Source of the DNA: Gnetum montanum | Taxonomy: Eukaryota; Streptophyta; Gnetopsida; Gnetales; Gnetaceae | Direction: 5' to 3' | NCBI GenBank assembly: GCA_015680685.1 | Contig: MNCI01007823.1 | Coordinates: 1-63,016, forward strand | DNA length: 63,016 nucleotides | Shown here: positions 20,076 through 31,605 of the stretch, piece by piece | Numbering within the stretch: the first letter of the stretch is position 1 | How the letters are laid out: each line of letters starts with the position of its first letter | Program-made: the position numbers and the translations under genes | Notes under the pieces: model-generated | Database searches by the model: none | What the model saw: the letters and a program-made list of their open reading frames with translations, nothing else | Told to the model about the DNA's origin: nothing

Positions 20076-21640
20076 ATTCAAACCGCCGAAAACTTGCAGA
20101 GCGTCGTGCAAATTCACACCATGCCTCCGCGTGATATCCTTTTTTGAGCGAATAATGTAGTCAAATAATTCTTGTTCGGCGAATAGTCTACGGTCAACTT
20201 GCATGCTTTGATGCGACATCTTTGTACCTCATATCCTTTTCAATTTATTTTGGTTCCATGCGGCCTGCCGGCTGCAGCCCTTTAACCAGCGCTGAGGAAT
20301 TTCTGCACAGTTATCAGTGGAATGCTATTTGCTTCACAGTCAGTGACATGGTCTTGTCTGGTTCAGGCCGCAGGAACGTATCCGAATTTAAGAGGTAACC
20401 AGAGATCAGTGTAATGGCAGTTCAATTCCATGCGCAAATGTGCCGTGGAACGTTTAAAGTCTTTCTGCGTGATGTTTGCAATCGCCATCTTTTTTCATTA
20501 AATTCAAACTCGGACGTGCTGCGCCAACTTTTTCCATTAAATTCAAACTCGGACGTGGTTCGGCAGCAAAAAACGCTCTAAGTATTTATAGGAAATCGAC
20601 TAGTTTTGATAGGCAAGGGGAAAGAAATAATCCCTCGCTTGATTCATGAGGAAGGTAAAAAACGTAGATCCTGATTCCCAAGGCGACTGTTGAGAAACGG
20701 GTTGTCTGGTGAAAGATAGGTTTATTCTATGCATCAAAAGAATCCGATTAGTGGAAGCGAGGAATCGTTGGTGATTCTGAACGTGTTTGGGTACGTGTGC
20801 CTGAAGAAAAGTGGGGAGGGGTTCGTAGCCGGACGTGATAGAGAAAATTTAAATATATTAGTTTTTTAAAAAATTAAATCTCATATATCATAAAAATACA
20901 TTGTAAAATATAGAACAATGTAAATTCAAAATATTGTTACCGCTTAAAAATTGCACAGAAGATTGCAATATCACCATTAAATTGAAGCAAGAAAATTTGC
21001 AAAGGTATGGAGGGCATTGAATCCATTTCCTTACTTAGGAGCCATGATCTGGCCAAACATATAATTTCTGCAACAACCAGAATGACAGCAAAAAGATGAA
21101 ACCCCTTTGTTACTCAATCCAATATTTCCAAAAATGAAATTAACCCTCAAGCCTCAACCAAATTTATAACAAATCAGGTTTGCTGTAAGGCCACATTGAA
21201 GATGACCGCATTAAAAGAAGACAATTTAACTAAACTAGGCACAGCCACCTCACCGACAATGATCGAAAACCTATCAGATGCTGAAAAATCGGCACTAGTC
21301 ATGATGAAGGGGAAAGTATGTGCTGGTGGGCTTCGTTGCTTTATAAGCAAACAGATTTTTAAAATAGTTGAACAAGCGTCCGTCATCATGTTCATGACTC
21401 ATGACCCCTGTTTTGTTTTTTTTTAGAAAAAGAGCAAAAACCAGCACTGAACAATAAACACGCGTGAATGTGTGAGTCATGGCGAACCTTTGACGCTCCC
21501 AAAGCCAGGCGAATCCATGCAAATGCAATGTTTTCCTCGCACGCCCCGTCCAAAACTTGATTTCCGTATGACCCATACTTGCCCCTTCGGCCTTCCGTTA
21601 CCATAGTGTTTGTTTGTTTATTGTACTCTCTTGTTTTCTG
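20076..21640. other. Low-copy intergenic DNA upstream of the transporter gene
   Basis: GC content rises (20090-20850) and retrotransposon motifs disappear. A 28-bp block ending CATTAAATTCAAACTCGGAC is duplicated at 20491-20518 and 20529-20557. Open frames at 21174-21604 on both strands have no recognised motif. No gene can be supported. Confidence 0.5.
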
Positions 21641-21661
21641 TGGTCCGTCTCATGCCGATGC

Positions 21662-22000
21662 CATGAATCTTGATTGCTTCTTGCCACTTAACAATGAAAT
21701 GAACTTTTTGGTATGTTTCAGAACAGGAGAAGATACGTAAGATTTTAATGCAGGCATGAATCTTGATTGCTTCTTGCCACTTAACAATGAAATGAACTTT
21801 TTGGTATGTTTCAGAACAGGAGAAGATATGTAAGATTTTAATGCAAAATACAGATGTAAGATTTTAATGCAGGCATGAATCTTGATTCCTTGCTTGCCAC
21901 TTAACAATGAAATTAAATTTTTGGTATGATTCAGAACAGGAGAAGATACGTAAGATTTTAATGCAAAATACAGATGTAAGATTTTAATGCAAAATACAGA
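21662..22000. repeat. Three-copy tandem repeat, units of 93-123 bp
   Basis: Units start CATGAATCTTGATT at 21662, 21755 and 21874. Each continues with CTTGCCACTTAACAATGAAA, TTTTTGGTATG and AGAACAGGAGAAGATA. Units 2 and 3 are extended by a 26-bp subunit GTAAGATTTTAATGCAAAAT plus ACAGAT, repeated again at the end. The array lies 320 bp upstream of the transporter start codon. A long minus-strand frame across it is an artefact of the repeat. Confidence 0.9.
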
Positions 22001-22319
22001 TATCACTAAAAAGGCAAGAACAATATCAGGCAAGGCAAGGCGACCATTTCAATGTATAAGTACAAATCCAGACAAAATTTTATTGGAAATTATGAAATAC
22101 TTACCCATTGCGGATTTACCGCGCTTCTGTAGGCGCTCCCGAATCCGATCTGAACAGTTCGTAAAAATTTGTCCGGAATCGTGAATCCTTCTAATTGTGA
22201 AACCGTAGCAATTGCTGGAGCAAGGATTTGGAAAATACGGTTTGAGATTTCAGAAATCTGTTTCCTTCTTTCTCTGCAATCCTTCTAATCAATCAATCAA
22301 ATATAGCTTCTGCTCCATC

Positions 22320-25300
22320 ATGGATTTGGAGCAGCAAAACACAATACAGGAGCCGAACACAACGGATTTAGAGCAGCAAAACACAACCGAACAGCACACC
22401 CCACCAAAGGAAGAAAAGCGGAGATGTTTGGCATCTGTATGTTATTGCTGTTGTTTCTCACTTGGTTTATGTCTTTTAGATTTTATGAATGGAGACATTG
22501 CTTGATATTCAAATTTAACCGTTATTTCTGGATGGTTGAACCTATGAACATATGCTTTGTGTGAACTGTGAATAATTAAAATAAGTTTGCAAATGCCGTA
22601 TAGGTAAAATGGGGAACACTAATACTTGCATATCAAACGTTGGGAGTGGTGTTTGGAAGTGTCGGTACATCTCCTCTTTATGCATATGCATCAATGCCTA
22701 TCAACAATCCTAGCACAGAAAATTATCTGGGTATTTTCAGTCTCATGTTCTGGAGCATCACTCTCATCTCGATTAAATACATATGCATTGCTCTATACGC
22801 TGACGATCATGGTGAAGGTTCAAGTTTTTGTGCTCTTCTCATTTTTAATTCCATTTTTACAGTTGAATTTTGCTAGTGATTCAAGATAAAAAAAACATGG
22901 GTTATTTCCATAAGCTGCTTCATATTGTACTCAAGATAGCTGCTTCATATTGTATTCAAGATAGCTTGATTAAATACATATGCATTGCTCTCTACACTGA
23001 TGGTGAAGGTACAAGTTTTTGTGCTCTTTCATTTTTCATTACATTTTAACAATTTTTCATTTTTCATTACATTTTATCAATTGAATTTTGTTGTCTTAGT
23101 TATTTTAGTGACAATTGCTTTGTATTGTTTACATTGCATAGCTTATTTTCATATCAAATGATAGAAATATTTTGACAATGTGATTATTTTTAATAAAGAC
23201 ATTGGTTATTTCAATTGCAATGGCTTGATATTGTCTAAATTTTGTAGTTTCTATGCATATTTTGACCTTAAGGTTATTTAAGTGGGAGTTGCTTTGTATT
23301 ATTTACATGATATAGAATATTTTCTTTTCAAATGATAACATATTTTGACCTTGCCTTGATGGAATTTGTCTAGCATTTGGTCTCAACCTTGGTTTATGTG
23401 ACATTTATTAGGTATTTGTCCCAGAATACCCTTTAAGATCAAACTTATAACTTGTACACCATAAGCTACATTCTCTAACTACATATCATATCAAAAGATA
23501 TCTTATTTGAATTCTCAACCCCTCAAAAGAATTCATTTATGAACAAAGGGTAAAAAGTCTCACTTTCATGTTCAAACATTCCATGGCATAAAGAGAGGTT
23601 TCACATCATGAAAAAAAAGTTTATTGCTTTGCCAATTCAATTTCTAGTGGATTCTCTTTTTTTTCCCCCTTAATATTTACTTTACACTGGAAGTCTCTCA
23701 CTGTACCGTTTGTGTCTTCGTTAATCTAATATTTTTGAAAATGTTCCTTGCCTACCATGGATTTTATAATTTCAATTGCATGGAAACTTGGATACTATTG
23801 CTCTTAGTGAAAAGATTTAGAGTCAACTTTTTATCCAAGAAACAGTAAACATTCATTCATTCTTTGTTGGGTAGAAGGTTCAGACCTTAGATGTATTGAA
23901 CCTCCCTCAAATCATTGACAGTATAACAATATTATCAAGAATCGAACTCTAAATATTTTATGCAATGTTTTTTATGATTAAAGGAAAGTCCTTGGAGGAT
24001 ACCTGAAGCTTCTATAAAATGTTACTTTCCTTTTTACACAATATTTTTTGAATGCTTTGCTCAGTTGAACTTTCTACTTGCTACTGACTTAGGTAGACCA
24101 TGATCCTAAGTTCATAAATATATTCAAAGAATTTCAGTCTAGCTTTCAATATTGGTACTTGCATCTTATACTGAAGTATATATCATATACTGGATTGCTA
24201 TTCATTTAAATATAAGATAATTTCAAAGATATATAAAGATTTTTAGGATTTTACCATTACTTCACATCTTCAGATGATTCCTCTGTGTTTTAATTTTGAA
24301 TTTTCAATATAGTAGATATTTTGTACTTATGAAAATGTCTCTTCATCTCTTATAACCTAAGTGGCTGATGATGGTTCTAACATGAACAGGAGGAATCTTT
24401 GCTGTATACACGCTGCTTTGTGAGCATAGCAATATTTGTCGTCACTCTGTCAGGCTTTCTGCTTCAGATGCAGAACGTAATAGCTCGTATTTAAGGCTCA
24501 CCCTGAGCGCTCCTTTAAAGCTTCTAGATACAGGTGTTTTGTTAAGAAAGGTTTTATTTTTTCTTGCAATGTTGGGAACAAGCATGCTTATGGGGGATGG
24601 CATTCTAACTCCTGCTATATCGGGTAAGCTTCACATAGAAGATTTCAATAGTCAGCTAATTTGGTTTGGTGATACTTGATTTTAAGTGTAATTGATATTT
24701 TTACTTTTGTGATTAGTTATGTCAGCCATTCATGGCTTGCAAATTCCAGTTCCTTCACTGAGTAACTGTAAGTTGGAACCTCTATGCCTGTAAATGGCTA
24801 TAGCTTATTGATTATTGAAGCTATCCTGTTGCTGACATTAAATGAAATTTCTGGGACATTTGGTGCAGCTGTTATTGTTGCCCTGACATCTGTGACATTA
24901 ATTATATTGTTTCTGGTACAAAGATTCGGGACGTCTGGACTCAGCTCCTTATTTTCTCTTATCATGGTTGTTTGGTTCGTTGCAAATGCAATAATAGGAA
25001 TATACAATGTTGTTCACCATTATGGAGGTGTTTTCAAGTCTATTTCGCCCCACTACATTATCCGCTTTTTTGCAAGAAATGGTAAACAGGGTTGGCTAAT
25101 GCTCAATGGGGTAGTCATTGTGATGACAGGTAAGCAGAGATGAAAATATACAGGTTTTAATGATTAGGCTGTTTAATCAGAATCTATTATATTGACCTTT
25201 GCTATGCAGGGGCGGAAGCATTGTTTGCAGACCTGGGACATTTTAACAGAATTTCAATCCGAGTAAAGTTTTTCATATGAGTTATAAAATTTAATTTTTT

Positions 25301-26695
25301 AAAGAAAAAAAATATTTAATTAATACTTATTAATCTCTTTTTTATATATATGCAGTTGGCATTCTTAACTACAGTCTATCCATCCTTGATTCTGACCTAT
25401 GCTGGACAAACTGCTTATCTCATACGTAACCCTCACGATTATCCTAATGCATTCTACAAGAGTCTGCCTCGTCCTATCTACTGGCCCATGTTTGTGGTAG
25501 CTACACTTGCAGCTACAGTTGCAAGTCAAGGGCTAATATCAGCTACCTTTTCCATTGTCAAGCAGTTAATGGCATCTGATTACTTTCCGCGTTTGAGGTT
25601 AGTCCATACGTCAACTTACAAGGAAGGTCAAATATACTGCCCTGAAATCAATTACATTCTCATGGTCCTGTGCGTTGGAGTAGTCGTTGGTTTTCGAACT
25701 TCAAATAAACTTAACAATGCCTACGGTAAGTTTGTAATCTTTTGCATTGTTAATGCATAAAAGTTAAATATGGTAGATAGTTTTTTCTTATTTGTTGTTG
25801 TGTTTCTGATTGTGCAGGTATTGTTGTGGTTACAGTGATGCTAATAACAACAACATTGTTAACGGTGGTCATGATAAGGATTTGGAAAATCCATTTAGTG
25901 CTTATATTACTGTTTGTTTGTATCTTTGTTACATTTGAAGGAGCATATATTTCAGCAGTCCTTACTAAAGTACCGCATGGAGGTTGGTTGCCTTTTGCCG
26001 TTTCTTTTATAGTTTTGGTAATAATATTTGGTTGGTACACTGGAAGAGAGAAGAAATTTGAGTATGAAATGGTAAATAAAATGAAAGTTGAAAGTCTAGA
26101 TACCTGCACTAAGGATATACAAAGGGTTCCAGGCCTCTGTTTTTTCTACAGCAAATTAGTTCAAGGAATTCCTCCTCTGGTTGAACACTACATTAAAAAT
26201 GTTAGATCTTTGCATGAAGTGGTAGTATTGACCACATTCAAATATCATCCTGTTAGAACTGTCATTCCAGAAGAAAGGTTTGTTGTGAAAGCATTAGGAT
26301 TTACTGGTTTTTACAGGTGCACTATAAACTATGGATACAATGATAATCTTAATGTTGAGGGAGAAGATTTCACTGTTCAGATTTTAAAGAGTTTAGAGAA
26401 TTACATCGGATTTCAACTTAGTGAAGACAAAGATGTCCTAAATTCATTGTCAAGTCCTTCCACAACACTCTTTTCTGCAGCGTCAAGTAATTTAGCAAAT
26501 GCAAGAGAAGCGGGCATTGTTCACGTTGTTGCAAAATCGAGGTTACAGATGGGGAAAGGTACCAATTGGTTTGAAAGAGTTCTCGTAGAAACTGTTTATG
26601 AATTTCTGCATAACAACTGCAAATCTGCCGTATCTGTTTATAGCATTCCAGCTTCAGGGTCTGTGGAGATTGGTATGGTCTATAAAGTGGAATAA
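22320..26695 (+). CDS. HAK/KUP/KT family potassium transporter, eight exons
   Basis: Exons 22320-22436, 22604-22817, 24390-24623, 24717-24767, 24869-25129, 25210-25262, 25356-25725 and 25818-26695 join in frame to 2178 nt (725 residues plus stop). Every intron is GT-AG, with GTAAGT/C at most donors. The length fits the family (about 700-850). Landmarks in order: GVVFGSVGTSPLYAY, DDHGEGGIFAVYTLL, GDGILTPAISVMSAI, TGAEALFADLGHF, YPSLILTYAGQTAYL, ASQGLISATFSIVKQ, PEINYILMVLC, NNAYGIVVVTVML and, in the cytosolic C-terminal domain, RVPGLCFFYSKLVQGIPP and CTINYGYND. It should move K+ (with H+ in many members) across the plasma or vacuolar membrane with about 12 membrane spans. The first motif normally reads GD(L/I)GTSPLY; here Asp is Ser. 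The N-terminus is short and repeats LEQQNT. The subclade was not resolved. Confidence 0.93.
22913..23100 (+). repeat. Partial duplication of exon 2 end inside intron 2
   Basis: TTAAATACATATGCATTGCTC followed by TACAC-TGATGGTGAAGGTACA-AGTTTTTGTGCTCTTTCATTTTT (22969-23030) repeats, with small deletions, the end of exon 2 and the start of intron 2 (22775-22855). It includes a GT donor in the same place. A 28-bp block GCTGCTTCATATTGTA-TCAAGATA is itself doubled just before it (22914-22965). Confidence 0.8.
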
Positions 26696-27675
26696 CCTCT
26701 TATCATGGTTTCATAGATGAATTGAAAATGGTTGATGCAAGTTTATAATTCTGGACTTGTACACAACCATGATAACTGTTTCCTATGCTTATAAACGTCT
26801 TATCATTTAGAGTGTTTAATCCCATGTATTAAATTTTTCCATAATATTTTTTATTGTGATATTAAAAAGTATTTATATTTTACATTAAAACCTGAATTTT
26901 ATCTATTATATTCTTTCCCTTTCTTGCCTGAACTTAGTTTTTATGAATGCTGGTGGCAGTAAAAATTCCGAGATACAAACGTTTAATGCTTATAAAGTTT
27001 CATGTGTGTGAAACTTTTCTTAACTGATGTTTTCTTAGAGCATGTTTGTTGAGTTACAGTTATCTTCTACAGATATTTTACCGATGTTCACCGTTGAACA
27101 AAGAAAGCGCACAAAATCATTAATGTTGTATTGTTACCGGACTTAGTTTTTGAAGGTCGGCCAACAAATTAAATTTAATTTCCGTTTTAACGGCAGTTCC
27201 AGAGTTTTCAAAGGAACTGTTTCTCAAGTGCATATATATATACATTCTTGATGCAGGCTGAAAACTTTAAATGCACCATGTAATACATCCCATATAAAAG
27301 AACAAAGATATCTTTGTAGTGAAATAAACCAAAAATTTGCAAATCATGTACTTGAAAACAAGGACAACACTATTTTTATCAATTTCTGTATGAATTTTTA
27401 TTGGTTTTGATTTCTGATTTAATGTTTCTAAAATGCTCTGTTTTGTTTGTTCACTTTTTAAGTAGTTACCATATTTTCTCACTATTGTTGATATATTAAC
27501 AAACTGAACTATTAATGAGCACTCAAAGCTTTGTACTCATAGGTGATGAGTTCAATATAATTACACAAGTAGGAAAGCATAAATGGGATTGTTGATGTCA
27601 ACTTTGCCCATGCTCTGCACCGGGCCATGTTTAAATATGTATACCGTGAAAATTAAAAAAATCATATTCATCAAC
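26696..27675. other. 3' flank of transporter gene, no gene seen
   Basis: AT-rich, about 1 kb. It would contain the transporter 3' UTR and polyadenylation site, but no single AATAAA-like signal stands out. Short minus-strand frames show no motif. Confidence 0.45.
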
Positions 27676-28293
27676 AGGTATCATGAAAAGGGATATATGT
27701 GTGCACAGGTTATGAGTTTTGGAAATCCGCATAACAACAATTTGTGTTGTGATGTTTTGAAGGGAACATTAAAGATGTTGTGCAGTTTCAGGACAAACTG
27801 GGATATCCCGTTAAGGGAACTACAAACAAAGACCTTATTCTAAGACAGATCCTCCCCAACAAATTATTCGTAAAGAGGATGAGCAAAGTGGAGGCATTAT
27901 TGATGTGAATCTCCAAAAGAGTAAACCAAAAATAGCAGAGATCAGCATGGAATGGATCATTACAGTGAATGAACCAAACACGGCAAAGGTCAAAAAGACG
28001 TTCAATTCTGGTTTATCTATTTAGACTTGCCTTTCTATTTTATTCAGAGTTTTGATTTAATTGTGAAAGAATACATATGCATCCCAAATCTGTTTGATAT
28101 ACATATGGTAGATGATTGTTAAGCAAATTTTTCAGAAATCAAAACATTTCTTGCTATGACAAATTTTTTTTTCCCTCCTGTTTTTTCAGGCACCAATGCA
28201 TCCTAGTAGAAGTGAACATCGTAATATACGAGGTTTAAATAGATCTTTGATTGGCACTGTGACATCCAACAACCTTCTTAATCCTAACGTTTA
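27676..28293 (+). pseudogene. TOC75-like (Omp85) chloroplast import channel, internal fragment (broken)
   Basis: Four exon-like pieces in changing frames follow the order of plant TOC75. 27676-27783 reads RYHEKGYMCAQVMSFGNP; 27780-27868, shifted by one base, reads VQFQDKLGYPVKGTTNK and RQILPNKL; 27863-28000, in a third frame, reads EDEQSGGIIDVNL and AEISMEWIITV. After a spacer with a donor (AAG-GTCAAA) and an acceptor (TTTTTTCAG), 28190-28293 reads SEHRNIRGLNRSLIG and TVTSNNLLNP. In the family these belong to POTRA 3 and the start of the beta-barrel. About 25 residues between pieces 2 and 3 are missing, and the barrel does not continue. The retained intron argues against a processed copy. It lies 1 kb downstream of the transporter, on the same strand. 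Confidence 0.8.
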
Positions 28294-28615
28294 TATTCTT
28301 TTTCCGTTCTGTTCATGTATTTTATCCTTAACTGATCCAGTGCAGATTGCAATAGGACGTTTTCATACCAATCTTATTGCATTTGGGTTCTATATTCTTG
28401 AAACTAATCTTCCAATGTTGTTTTCAACCTCCGTTATTGTTGGTATTAAAATGTCAGCATAACATTTACAGATTATTTTATATTTTAAGACAATATCTCC
28501 TGCAGGTGTTTGCTTAGTAACTTTATATTTTGAGAGAACTTTTACAAAGGCTGAATGTTGATTAGTCTAGAATGCAAATATTATATTATAGCTAGAATCA
28601 AATGCTTTCAACCCC
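28294..28615. other. Flank of the TOC75 relic, nothing recognised
   Basis: An open frame continues from the TOC75 piece to 28462, but its residues no longer match the family barrel. It is probably intronic or unrelated sequence. Confidence 0.4.
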
Positions 28616-29035
28616 TTGCAACGTCACAATAACTGTTCAGAACGCAATCAAAGACCGTCTAATTCAGCGTTTCATGTGAATGGTAGACTGGTTGGGCTCA
28701 TTCTTGATGCAGAAGTGGCGGACGTTTCAAGCAAGCAAGCAGGCATGCAAGAGAGCAGCTGGAGCCTCTCTTCTCTCCAGCAAGCAAGCAAGCAGGCATG
28801 CAACCCACGGTGAATACATGGACAGCTGCGTATAGGGAATAGCACGTCGCAGTAGAAATGGTGGCAGCGAGCAGGGATGCCTCTCCCTCCTACAACGGCC
28901 ACAGCGACAGTAGGCGTGGACCTGTGGCTGTAATGGCTGGGACAACAGCAGGTCTCCTCGCTAGGTTTTCTGCCATCAACGGCAGGTGATGGTGAGGTGG
29001 ACTCTCTCCCCTCTACGGCGGTTTTGGGGTTTTCT
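28616..29035. other. GC-richer low-copy patch with AGCAAGCAAGCAGGCATGCAA repeat
   Basis: Higher GC than its surroundings. The block AGCAAGCAAGCAGGCATGC occurs at about 28731 and 28781, separated by a CT-rich stretch. Overlapping open frames on both strands give low-complexity proteins without motifs, so no gene is called. Confidence 0.5.
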
Positions 29036-29527
29036 TGACATTGAGATAGTAACTTAATTTAAATTTCAATTTCTTTATTTTGATTTACTATTCTAAAACG
29101 TCACATAGCCCTCTCTACAGACTATTTCGGATTTCCATATCCATACCGGAGACACCGGAGACACCTTAGGAAATAATCTTTTAAAACAAGTTTTCTTTCC
29201 GAGTGTGTGTTGATGCATCCAAATTTTATGCATCATAAAGGATCTCATCTAAGATTTGCAATAGACAAATGTCTCAAAATTCCTAGTGAAGAGTATATTG
29301 ACTATGCAATACAAATGGCACTAAAGATTATATCACATTTTATTGCAATATCTTTCATTTGAGTACATTAATGGTGCAAATTTGGTTTTTTATGTTTTAC
29401 ATGTTACCAAATACTTAGTAAAATTTTTAATGATCTTTTCAAAATTCATAGCATGTATATTTTTACTATGTAATATATCTAGAGGCTATCTACATTACAA
29501 AGGCATTTCAATAAAGCTACATACATA

Positions 29528-30253
29528 GACAAAACATAGTTCAGATGAGCAATGTACAGATACAAGTATATGTTGGTTGAGGGAGTGAAAGTGAATAACT
29601 ACATCAAAGTGTATTAATTGTTTGTGGGTTTGGTTTTCTATGCAAGGTCTTTACATTCAAATATTTCTACTTTACTATTAAGTTTATATGTTCAAAATTT
29701 TAACCTATAGCTCTTTGAAGGAAGTTGATTCATTCATCATTAAGTCAAAATTCGCATAAGCTGATTGGTAACCAAAATTATGGTATAATTTAAGTAAAGA
29801 TTATGTTCAAACAAGGATGATATCTTGAATTGATGAATTATCTAAGTTAGGTAAGTTTAACCTCAAATTAGTATAAAAGTTCATGTTGAGACAAAACATA
29901 GTTCATATGAACAATGTAGATGTATAAGTATATGTTGGTTGAGGAAGTGTAAGTGAATAATTTCCATCAAAGTGTATTAATTGTTTTTACATTTGGTTTT
30001 CTATGTAATGTCTTTACATTCAAATATTTCCACTTTACTCTCAAGTTTATATGTTCAAAATCTTGACATATAGCTCTTTGAAGAAAGCTAATTCATTCAT
30101 CATCAAGTCAAAATTAGCATAAGTTGATTAGTAACCAAAATTATGTTATAATTTAAGTAAAGATTATTCTCAAATAAGCATGATATCTTTAATTGATGAA
30201 TTATCTAAGTTAGCTAAGTTTAACCTAAAATAAGTACAAAAGTTCATGTTAGG
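29528..30253. repeat. Two-copy tandem duplication, 362-bp unit
   Basis: GACAAAACATAGTTCA begins both units (29528 and 29890). The units align end to end through TATATGTTGGTTGAGG, TCAAAGTGTATTAATTG, TCTTTACATTCAAATATTTC and AATTGATGAATTATCTAAGT. Divergence is visible but modest, and no open frame is shared. Confidence 0.9.
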
Positions 30254-30628
30254 ATAAAAGTTCTCAACTTTTATCTAGATACTTAATGTTAGTACCTATA
30301 AAGTCTAAAATGATATATAATGAGTATCTAAGTTCATTGTAAAAGCTAAACTAGAGAAATAGTAGTTTAACTATATATATTTATAATATATATCTATAAT
30401 TTGGTCAAGAGAATCTTTTCCCTTTGTCAAAAATTGAATGGATTAATTTAGAGTTATCAAATTAAAATTGAAATTGAACTTTTACTCAACAATCCCTATT
30501 GGAATCAAACCTATAACCTAGTTTATTGACAAAATATAATTTAGTACTATGAAATCAAGTCATGTATGATTAGTTCATAATTCATTGTTTTCTTATAATT
30601 TACTCTCTCCCACTTTGTTGATCATACG

Positions 30629-31455
30629 TGATGAACCATTTTTCCTTTAGGCCTCGATATTGGATCACATGCTACATTATTGGATATCCAATATCATCGA
30701 ATGTGTGCCTGCCTATAAATATAGCACTTGGGCCCATGATTCATTAGTCTTTTTATTAGTTGTAGCAAAGCTCTTGAATTTTTTCCCCAAAAGTTAGAAT
30801 ATTTTCTGAGTGCTCACAATAGGAGTCAAAGAAGTGGATAGATCTTTATTCGAGCACTGATGTACGTAGGTACCTCAGTGTGAACGACAATAAAGATGAC
30901 CTTTTCTAATCAAACCTAGTAGCACTTGGAATAAATTAATGTTTCCTTATGCATTTAATATTCATGCACCTTATTCTCATGAATTTTAATCAAGTAATTA
31001 ATATCGATTAAATTGCACACATAAGCACGAGCACTTCGAGCATACATTTAATGCTTGGTAATCCTAGTAGTGCTTAATGCTTGGTAACCTAATGGTGCTA
31101 CAACATATTCAGGATGTGTATGGAAAGTGGGAATGAATGCCTATGTTAGGATTAGTTAGGTGATAATTAGTTACTAGATTAATTAGATTAATTATGTTTT
31201 AAATTTACTTTCTTTCCAACACTTAGTCAATTAAACCATAAAAGAAAAAATGATAAAAATCAAATGCCTCAATTACACTTAACCATATGCATGCACTTCA
31301 TGAGTGGAACTAAGAAGACAACGATTACAATAGTTAGATTCACTTCTTAGAACTTAGTGTACTTAGAGAGCTAAAGTCTACAGAATTCGATTAGATTGCT
31401 TAGTTAATGCTAATGATTCATATGGATGAGTGTAGGGTATACTCGCTGCTCATCA
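30629..31455 (+). repeat. 5' LTR of family A copy 2
   Basis: Starts TGATGAACCA, ends CTCGCTGCTCATCA at 31455, and is followed directly by a primer site. The shared CTTGGTAATCCTAGTAGTG block is at about 31056. U3 carries a 16-bp perfect palindrome, TATTGGATATCCAATA, at 30678-30693 and TATAAAT at 30714-30720. Confidence 0.83.
30655..30720 (+). promoter_or_regulatory. U3 promoter: palindromic GATATC units and TATA box
   Basis: GATATT at 30656, the 16-bp palindrome centred on GATATC at 30678-30693, then TATAAAT at 30714-30720. This is the same architecture as in the other family LTRs. Confidence 0.6.
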
Positions 31456-31474
31456 TTGGCACCATCACTAGGGA
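31456..31474 (+). other. Primer-binding site, tRNA-Asp type (degenerate)
   Basis: TTGGCACCATCACTAGGGA abuts the LTR end. It differs in a few positions from the minus-strand sites at 16475 and 18729. Confidence 0.7.
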
Positions 31475-31605
31475 CTTAAGTTAGTTACGTGTGCTATCTA
31501 GGACTTAGTGAAATTATTTAAAATTGTTGTAACAAACCCATCAAAGCTAAATCATTCAACTAACAAAGTATATTACAAGCACACTATTTTTCTTGGATAA
31601 CTAAA

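Noticed and set aside
21174-21604. Possible small gene on either strand upstream of the transporter
   Set aside because: Frames overlap on opposite strands with no motif, no splice pattern and no supporting context.
21650-22033. Minus-strand frame with a repeated KSYVSSPVLKHTKKFISLLSGKK protein unit
   Set aside because: It is the translation of the DNA tandem repeat array. Units change length by non-multiples of three relative to one another, and no protein family is recognised.
28616-28945. Overlapping frames on both strands in the GC-richer patch
   Set aside because: Low-complexity Cys/Ala/Leu or Ser/Gln-rich translations caused by GCAAGCAA repeats; no family recognised.
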